Source of the DNA: Firmicutes bacterium AM55-24TS
GTDB taxonomy: Bacteria; Bacillota; Clostridia; UBA1381
Direction: 5' to 3'
Length of the DNA stretch: 39,858 bases
NCBI GenBank assembly: GCA_003460745.1
Contig: QTVU01000025.1
Coordinates: 1 to 39,858, forward strand
The stretch's first letter is position 1, and every line of letters starts with the position of its first letter. Position numbers and translations under genes: made by a program. Below the pieces are notes generated by a model that had not been told where the DNA came from, searched no databases, and worked only from the letters and a program-made list of their open reading frames with translations. Of the stretch, positions 34,672-39,858 are shown one piece after another.

Positions 34672-34784
34672 CCACCCCACAGTCAACTGCGTTGACAGCT
34701 CCCCTCAAGGGGAGCTATGCGGAATGCGTTGTGTGTCGAAAGCCTCTCCTTGAGAAAATGGGACCGCTTGCGGTGGAGTGGTGG
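34672..34784. repeat. Palindromic MITE-like element, copy 2 (short form)
   Basis: It starts CCACCCCACAGTCAACTGCG and GACAGCTCCCCTCAAGGGGAG, like copy 1 at 29699. It ends with GACCGCTTGCGGTGGAGTGG, the inverted form of the inner block of copy 1, and TGG. So the ends CCACC and GGTGG are inverted. At 113 bases it is about half the length of copy 1. Confidence 0.75.
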
Positions 34785-35279
34785 CACGGAGTTGTGTAAC
34801 AAATTAGACGATATATTTATTAAAAACGGTATTTTTGAGGATGTTTTTATTAATGAAAATTTATTCGATAAAAAATATAATATAATAAGAAGAAACTCGA
34901 ATGAAAATGAGTAAAATATGGTGTGATTAAAAAAATATTTTAAAGAATTTCTCGGGAATTTTAACAGTAAAAACCGCACAGTGGTGCGGATTGTAGCAAT
35001 TTCTTCACAACTTCTTAAAATTTTGTAACAAAGTTGTAATATTATGTGCAAGTTTTAACATAAATCGTTCAATATCTTGCGTATGATAAAAAAATATGTC
35101 AATATATTGTAGATGTAAAGTTTTTTATGTTAATCGTAAATGTAATATACTGTAAAAACGATGAACAAATTTTTGTAATATTTCAGCTTAATTACACGGA
35201 TGTTTCAGTTGTTTTACTGTAATTTTACAAAAACAATACAAAAATTTTAAGAAATTTAACATTTTTACTTGCCAAAGGC
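34785..35279. other. Long AT-rich spacer before the S-layer-homology gene, no gene seen
   Basis: About 500 bases with no supported gene. A hairpin CCGCAC-AGTG-GTGCGG lies at 34974-34989 with a T-poor flank. The rest is AT-rich with scattered T- and A-runs (TTTTTGTAATATT, AATTTTACAAAAAC). Such long AT-rich leaders often precede abundant surface proteins, but no motif is clear. Confidence 0.5.
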
Positions 35280-35308
35280 TTGACACAGCTATTTTTTAGT
35301 GTTACAAT
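35280..35308 (+). promoter_or_regulatory. Promoter of the S-layer-homology/NlpC gene
   Basis: TTGACA (35280-35285) and TACAAT (35303-35308) with a 17-base spacer. The leader is about 120 bases and holds ACGTTC...GAACGT, a 6-base stem near 35314-35342. Confidence 0.8.
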
Positions 35309-35429
35309 ACAGTCAACGTTCAAAAAGCAAAGACTATGAACGTAAGACAAAATATTAACGCGGATAATACAAACATAGAAAAAAACTCATAGGGTAAAGG
35401 TCTTTAAAGTGAAAAGGAGAGATTATATC

Positions 35430-36757
35430 TTGAATAAGTTAGCGAAGAAGATTATCTTATCTGTTATATCGATGTCAGCGGTTTTAGGAACTTCTGCTTT
35501 GGCGGCAGACCTAAGCGGCTGGGCAGTATCCGACTACCAACAGGCTAATGAAGCCGGCCTTGTTTCGTACTCGGTGGTTTCAAACAACCTAAAGGATAAC
35601 ATAACTCGTGAAGAGTTCTGTGAGCTTGCGGTAAACTTATACGAAAAGCTTACAGGTGAAGATATGATAGAACCAGAAGTGTCACCTTTTGAAGATACAG
35701 ATAGCATGGCGGTAGCCCAAGCTTACTGTTATGGAATGGTTTCCGGTACAGGTGATAATACATTTACACCTGATAGACTTGTGACACGTGAAGAAATGGC
35801 AAAAATGCTTGTAAGTACACTTACTGCAAGTGAAGTCAATTTTAACCTTTCAGACGGTTATGACGACGCTGATGTTGTCGACGCATTTGAAGATTCCGAC
35901 GAAGTTAGCTCTTGGGCTAAATCATCGGTAATTACAATGCTTAACTACTCATTAATGAGCGGTGTTGACGATGAAAACTTCTCGCCGTTGGGTTCAACAA
36001 CAAGAGAACAAGCCATTTCAAGTATCAATCGTTCATACAATACATTTAAGAGCGGTGATTATTCAATCGAACTTCCTGAAATAACACTTCCGGAAGACGG
36101 TGCAGAAATTGAAGAAGGCAACTTTACAGTGTCTTGGACACCTGTAAGTAATGCACAAGCATATCACGTTATTATAAAGGACGCAAACGCAAGTTCGGTT
36201 CTTTTGTCAGACGTATATGACGGCGAAAGCATTGAAGTCAGCGAAGGTTCGCTTAGAGCCGGTAATGATTACTCAATAACAATCGGTGCTGTTATTGCAG
36301 ACGGCTCAGAAGTTTACAGCTTGCCTGTTGACTTTAAATATGTGGCAAAGCGATAATACCAAACAGTGAATATATTCAGGAAAACCCTGCCGCACAGGGC
36401 TTGCTTACAGAAGCGGCTAAATATCTTGGCGTACCGTATCTATGGGGCGGTACAACACCATCAGGTTTTGACTGCTCTGGATTTGTACAGTATGTATGCC
36501 GTGCAAACGGTATTTCAATACCTCGTATAGCTGATGACCAACTTCACGGTCCGGGTACATATGAAACAAGAGGCGAACTTCAACCGGGCGACCTTGTATT
36601 CTTCGGAAGTGGCGGTTATGCATCTCACGTTGGTATGTATGTAGGCGACGGAATGATGATTCATGCTCCGTCAACAGGTAAGGTGATTCAATATACTTCT
36701 ATTGACTCAAGTTACTATTCATCAAGATTTTTGGGCGGTAAAAGGGTAATTGATTAA
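35430..36757 (+). pseudogene. S-layer-homology + NlpC/P60 cell-wall hydrolase, with one frameshift
   Basis: A secreted wall enzyme: signal peptide (LNKLAKKIILSVISMSAVLGTSALA), two to three S-layer-homology repeats (ITREEFCELAVNLYEKLTG; DNTFTPDRLVTREEMAKML; DENFSPLGSTTREQAISSI) that bind wall polymers, an Ig/FN3-like domain (EEGNFTVSWTPVSNAQAYHV), and then NlpC/P60. The last part has DCSGF (catalytic Cys), SHVGMYVGDG (His) and MIHAPS (His). The first frame stops at 36354-36356; the NlpC part is read in another frame starting at 36350. The link YVAK-AIIPNSEYIQENPAAQG is open in that frame, so one missing G (AAG-GCG read as AAG-CGA) explains the break. I chose TTG 35430, about 10 bases after AAAGGAG. 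Alternatively the NlpC part might be made alone from TTG 36401, but it would then have no signal peptide. Confidence 0.83.
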
Positions 36758-36767
36758 TATGTATAGT

Positions 36768-36804
36768 AAAACGGACTGTAATGTTATTTGCAGTTCGTTT
36801 TTTT
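36768..36804 (+). terminator. Terminator after the SLH/NlpC gene
   Basis: AAACGGACTG pairs with CAGTTCGTTT (one G-T pair) and runs into seven T bases. Confidence 0.8.
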
Positions 36805-36864
36805 GTGGCTAATGATTTGAACAAATATGATTATATATTTTGTGCAATATTTTTTAAAAAACAC

Positions 36865-36893
36865 TTTACTAAATTAAATTGATACAGTATAAT
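36865..36893 (+). promoter_or_regulatory. Promoter of the amino-acid ABC genes
   Basis: TTTACT (36865-36870) and TATAAT (36888-36893) with a 17-base spacer, 35 bases before the start codon. Confidence 0.65.
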
Positions 36894-36928
36894 AATATAG
36901 TAATTATAATTTAAAGGGGAAATTTAAT

Positions 36929-37768
36929 ATGAATATCAAAAAAGTATTTACATTTGCACTTGCAGGTGCGTTGAGCATATCAATGCTTGCAGGCTGTGGT
37001 AGTTCATCAAACGAAAGCACAACAAGCGAGTCTAAGGAAGATACATCATTGACAGATGTACAGTCGGCAGGTCACTTTACTTTGGGACTTGACGCAGACT
37101 TTGCACCTATGGGCTTTACAGATGATAACGGCGAAATCGTTGGATTTGATATAGACCTTGCAAAAGCAGTCGGTGAAAAGATGGGTGTGAACGTAGAAGT
37201 TAAACCGATAGATTGGGATTCAAAGGATATGGAACTTTCATCAGGTAAGATTGACGTTATCTGGAACGGTTTCTCAATTACAGATGAAAGACGTCAAGAA
37301 GTTCTTTTCTCTAATCCCTATCTTTCAACAAAGCAATCAATCGTTGTTAAAAAAGGTTCTGATATAACAAAGAAAGCCGACCTTGCAGGCAAGAAAATTG
37401 CACTTCAAGACGGTTCAACATCAGAAGATGCTTTGAAAGCTGATACAGCTACATACGAATCAGTCGGCGATGACAACATTTCTCGTTTCAAGGAAAATTC
37501 ACAGGTTCTTATGGAAGTTGATTCCGGTAGAGCAGATGCGGCTGTAATTGATGAAGTATTCGTAAGATACTATTTGCAAAAAGAAAACTTGCTTGACAAG
37601 TACACAGTTCTTGAAGAAGGTTTTGATGAAGAAGATTACGGTGTCGGCGGAAGAAAAGGCGACTATGCACTTATGGAGGCTATAAACAAGGCTCTTGATG
37701 AATGTAAAGCTGACGGCACAACTTCTGAAATTTCAAAGAAGTGGTTTGGAGAAGACCTAATTAAATAA
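36929..37768 (+). CDS. Amino-acid-binding lipoprotein of an ABC importer
   Basis: Extracellular receptor for a polar amino acid or cystine-like substrate. The signal peptide ends in LAGC with lipidated Cys23, followed by a Ser/Glu/Thr-rich linker. The binding domain has the family 3 pattern: FTLGLDADFAPMGFTDDNGEIVGFDIDLAKAVGEKMG near 50-85, DVIWNGFSITDERRQEVLFSNPYL near 110, and ALKADTATYESVGDD. AAAGGGG lies about 9 bases before the ATG. The permease follows after a 64-base gap containing a hairpin. The substrate cannot be read by eye. Confidence 0.92.
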   Translation: MNIKKVFTFALAGALSISMLAGCGSSSNESTTSESKEDTSLTDVQSAGHFTLGLDADFAPMGFTDDNGEIVGFDIDLAKAVGEKMGVNVEVKPIDWDSKDMELSSGKIDVIWNGFSITDERRQEVLFSNPYLSTKQSIVVKKGSDITKKADLAGKKIALQDGSTSEDALKADTATYESVGDDNISRFKENSQVLMEVDSGRADAAVIDEVFVRYYLQKENLLDKYTVLEEGFDEEDYGVGGRKGDYALMEAINKALDECKADGTTSEISKKWFGEDLIK

Positions 37769-37778
37769 TTAAAAATCA

Positions 37779-37813
37779 GCAAACCGTTGGAATAACGTAT
37801 TTCAGCGGTTTGC
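37779..37813 (+). other. Intercistronic hairpin between binding protein and permease
   Basis: GCAAACCG (37779-37786) pairs with CGGTTTGC (37806-37813). No T-run follows, so it is probably not a full terminator. Hairpins at this place often protect the binding-protein part of the mRNA and let it be made in excess over the permease. Confidence 0.6.
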
Positions 37814-37832
37814 GTATTTATGGAGATTATAT

Positions 37833-38558
37833 ATGCAAGATTCTATTGAATATATTTTACAAATATTGCCTCAAATGCTTGAGGGTTTAAAGATTACAAT
37901 TAAATTATTTGTGGTAACGCTTGTTTTGTCATTGCCTCTCGGACTGTTAATATCACTTTTTAAAGAGGCGGTAAGCAAAAGGCCTACCGATAACTTTGTT
38001 ATCAGATGGGTTGTGAAAATGCCGATTCGATTTATTATAAATGTATATCTGTGGGTATTCAGAGGAACACCGCTTTTGCTGCAGTTGTTTTTCTTCTACT
38101 TCGGACTTACATATGTGACATTGCCGAACGGTGAGTCGATAACGCTTTCGATGTTTACGGCGGCAGTGATATCATTCGTGCTTAATTACGCGGCGTATTT
38201 TGCGGAAATATTTCGCGGCGGTATAATAGGTGTGAGCAAAGGACAGTATGAGGCGTCAAAGGCATTGGGACTCACAGGAATACAGACTATGCGATATGTA
38301 ATAGTTCCGCAGATGATAAGAACAGTCATTCCACCGATTGCGAATGAAACAATCGTGCTTGTAAAAGATACGGCATTGGCATCGTCAATTGCACTTATCG
38401 ACTTGTTAAAGGCGGCTCAACGTGCCGTAAACAGAGATATGCGTGTATCTCCGTACCTTGTGGCGGCGCTTTTCTACCTTGTTATAACGCTTATTTTGAC
38501 ATTTGGATTTAACTATGTGGAAAAACGGTTGTCTATATCGGAACAGGGTGTAAAATAG
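37833..38558 (+). CDS. Amino-acid ABC transporter permease (HisM/GlnP type)
   Basis: Membrane subunit of the amino-acid importer, 241 residues. About five membrane helices are visible, starting with LKITIKLFVVTLVLSLPLGLLISLF. FRGTPLLLQLFFFYFG near 78 and AEIFRGGIIGVSKGQYEASKALGLTG near 130 (EAA loop) are typical of polar amino-acid permeases. GGAGA lies before the ATG. No ATPase gene follows; the next gene is unrelated, so the ATPase must be encoded elsewhere. Confidence 0.93.
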   Translation: MQDSIEYILQILPQMLEGLKITIKLFVVTLVLSLPLGLLISLFKEAVSKRPTDNFVIRWVVKMPIRFIINVYLWVFRGTPLLLQLFFFYFGLTYVTLPNGESITLSMFTAAVISFVLNYAAYFAEIFRGGIIGVSKGQYEASKALGLTGIQTMRYVIVPQMIRTVIPPIANETIVLVKDTALASSIALIDLLKAAQRAVNRDMRVSPYLVAALFYLVITLILTFGFNYVEKRLSISEQGVK

Positions 38559-38568
38559 AATATAATTG

Positions 38569-38605
38569 AGGGATATTGCATAAATTGCGGTATCCCTTTT
38601 GTGTT
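38569..38605 (+). terminator. Terminator after the permease gene
   Basis: AGGGATA-TTGCA pairs with TGCGG-TATCCCT with one or two mismatches, followed by TTTT. Confidence 0.65.
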
Positions 38606-38723
38606 AATTGCAGTATTACTTTTTTTTGAACAATTATATCTGCTTTTTGTATTTATTTTTTGTATAAAAGAAGGTAAAATACAATTAATATGATAGCGTA
38701 AAGTAAGAAAGGGAGAGAATTAA

Positions 38724-39521
38724 ATGAAAAAGAAACTATTATCTATAGCTGCAGCGTGTGTACTTGGTGTGCAGGCTATAGCAATGCCTATGATTGCAAA
38801 TGCCGAACAAGGCACACATTATGTGGAAAAATCTGATTTTAATGACGTTTCTATCGGAGGAGCTAAGGGTACAGGCTATTATGGTCTTGGAATCATTATG
38901 GACGGTTCTCCATGGCTTTCAAAGGGTAGTGCGAGCGTTCATTATCAGACATTCTATCATGATGATCAAAGAAACGTAAATTATTGTAACTTCTGGTCAA
39001 ACAGTGATAAGACAGGTTCGGGCGACGGTGCAGGTTCAATGTATTTCTATAACAGAAACCTTGCTAAGACAATGGGACCTTATGGTATCGCCGAATATGA
39101 CGTTCGTCTAAAAGCTGATACACAGGATTTCAACTTTATGATGGGTTGGTTTGAAGACCCGACAAGCAGTGGATTTAATGCGGCAACTCAAGTTGCTTTG
39201 AATCTAAGATTCAGCCTTAACGGTGTAACAGCAAATAACGGTGTAAGAACAGAAAATTTGGCAACACTTCAAGCTGATAAGTGGTACAAAGTAAGAGTTA
39301 CTCTTGATAACAACTTTGAAGAATACAGTGCTGTTGTTACTGATGTAGAAACGGGTAAGGTAGTCGGCTCACTTCTTGATGCAGCTTACCAAGCATCAAT
39401 TCCATCAGGTGTCACAGGTATTAAGACAACGTGTTGGGGTTATATAAGAGGTAACACTTATGACTTTGATTTGACTAATGTAACAATCGGTAAGTCAGAT
39501 ACAAAGTATTCGGCTCAATAA
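38724..39521 (+). CDS. Secreted protein, beta-sandwich-like, function unknown
   Basis: A 265-residue exported protein with a clear signal peptide (MKKKLLSIAAACVLGVQAIAMPMIANA). The mature part is rich in Gly, Tyr, Asn and Asp with alternating strands. Segments such as PYGIAEYDVRLKADTQDFNFMMGWF near 115, NLATLQADKWYKVRVTLDNN near 180 and the ending YDFDLTNVTIGKSD look like a jelly-roll (concanavalin/LamG-like) domain. I recognise no enzyme motif. It may bind or act on a polysaccharide. GAAAGGGAGAG lies about 7 bases before the ATG. It stands alone with its own terminator. Confidence 0.75.
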   Translation: MKKKLLSIAAACVLGVQAIAMPMIANAEQGTHYVEKSDFNDVSIGGAKGTGYYGLGIIMDGSPWLSKGSASVHYQTFYHDDQRNVNYCNFWSNSDKTGSGDGAGSMYFYNRNLAKTMGPYGIAEYDVRLKADTQDFNFMMGWFEDPTSSGFNAATQVALNLRFSLNGVTANNGVRTENLATLQADKWYKVRVTLDNNFEEYSAVVTDVETGKVVGSLLDAAYQASIPSGVTGIKTTCWGYIRGNTYDFDLTNVTIGKSDTKYSAQ

Positions 39522-39530
39522 TGTAAATTA

Positions 39531-39560
39531 AAATTACCGCTCTTGGAGCGGTAATTTTTT
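39531..39560 (+). terminator. Terminator after the secreted-protein gene
   Basis: AAATTACCGCTC-TTG-GAGCGGTAATTT, a 12-base perfect stem, runs into a T-run 9 bases after the stop. Confidence 0.93.
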
Positions 39561-39659
39561 GTGCTTTTATAGGATTAGTGGTTGCGGAAAGTAAAAACTA
39601 CAATATATAGTGTAACAAAAAGAAAAATAAAAAAACTTCAAAAAAAATGAAAAAAAGTG

Positions 39660-39688
39660 TTGACAAAAGGGGTAATAGAGTGTATAAT
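39660..39688 (+). promoter_or_regulatory. Strong promoter P1 at the right edge
   Basis: TTGACA (39660-39665) and TATAAT (39683-39688), both perfect boxes with a 17-base spacer. A-runs just upstream (39626-39657) look like an UP element. Confidence 0.85.
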
Positions 39689-39786
39689 AATCAAGTCGTC
39701 AGTTGAGAGGACTAAAGAACACGGGAAGAGAAGTGTTCGGGTTGAGAAGAAGTTAAAAACTTTTTCAAAAAACTTTTAAAAAAGTC

Positions 39787-39815
39787 TTGACAAACTGAAA
39801 ACGATGTGATAGAAT
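39787..39815 (+). promoter_or_regulatory. Strong promoter P2 at the right edge
   Basis: TTGACA (39787-39792) and TAGAAT (39810-39815) with a 17-base spacer, 127 bases after P1. Both promoters point out of the window. Between 39561 and 39858 there is no open reading frame; the tandem pair looks like the leader of an rRNA or tRNA operon. Confidence 0.8.
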
Positions 39816-39858
39816 AAACAAGCTGTCGCAAGAGAGCATGTACATTGAAAGATAAATA

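Noticed and set aside
34717..34914. 65-codon plus-strand frame after thiC
   Set aside because: Its first part lies inside the palindromic repeat element and there is no ribosome site or domain.
36401..36757. NlpC/P60 domain as an independent gene starting at TTG 36401
   Set aside because: It has no ribosome site and no signal peptide, and the frame is open back to the end of the SLH frame, so a split fusion is more likely.

Overview
The window looks like chromosomal DNA from a low-GC, anaerobic Gram-positive bacterium of the class Clostridia, probably a gut- or rumen-type commensal. Supporting signs are AT-rich spacers, strong GGAGG ribosome sites, TTGACA/TATAAT promoters with 17-base spacers, lipoprotein boxes (LAGC), an S-layer-homology protein, a clostridial agr system, a GdhA with the clostridial active-site layout, and short GC-rich palindromic repeats of a kind I associate with gut Clostridia. 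I see no phage, plasmid, CRISPR or insertion-sequence genes.

Layout. (1) 138-15050 is a carbohydrate-use locus. A secreted clan GH-D glycosidase is followed by two ABC sugar permeases and a sugar-binding lipoprotein, then a cytoplasmic GH36 alpha-galactosidase. A large secreted beta-helix protein lies on the other strand and is interrupted by a stop codon. A GH29-type alpha-L-fucosidase and an aldose-epimerase-like protein follow. The set suggests breakdown and import of a galactose- and fucose-containing glycan. (2) 15437-16042 holds tRNA-Trp and a peptide-deformylase-like gene on the minus strand. (3) 16203-19063 is an agr-type quorum-sensing locus: LytTR regulator (twice frameshifted), GHKL kinase, AgrD-like peptide and AgrB. 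(4) 19377-25222 holds a GNAT acetyltransferase and then a cysteine/sulfur region: serine acetyltransferase, a 20-residue leader peptide ending in five Cys codons, O-acetylhomoserine sulfhydrylase and cysteine synthase. A 27-residue membrane peptide and a split ThrE-type exporter come next. (5) 25421-29617 holds a polysaccharide deacetylase, an ASKHA/corrinoid-activation protein and glutamate dehydrogenase. (6) 30023-32952 is a minus-strand run: a YihY-type membrane protein, a Ser/Thr/Tyr-rich protein paired with a glycosyltransferase-like protein, and a DUF421 protein. (7) 33044-34525 is a TPP riboswitch and thiC (frameshifted). (8) 35430-36757 is an S-layer-homology/NlpC-P60 wall hydrolase (frameshifted). 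(9) 36929-39521 holds an amino-acid ABC binding protein and permease and a secreted protein of unknown function. The window ends in two tandem strong promoters that look like the start of a stable-RNA operon.

Most striking points. The five-Cys leader peptide ahead of the sulfur-assimilation genes is a strong candidate for cysteine-sensing attenuation. The AgrD-like peptide has no cysteine where the thiolactone should form. Four single-base frameshifts in three otherwise intact genes can each be repaired by adding one G at a junction where a codon ending in G meets one starting with G. That pattern could be real decay, recoding, or a systematic assembly error. All functional calls are from reading motifs by eye; no database search was run.
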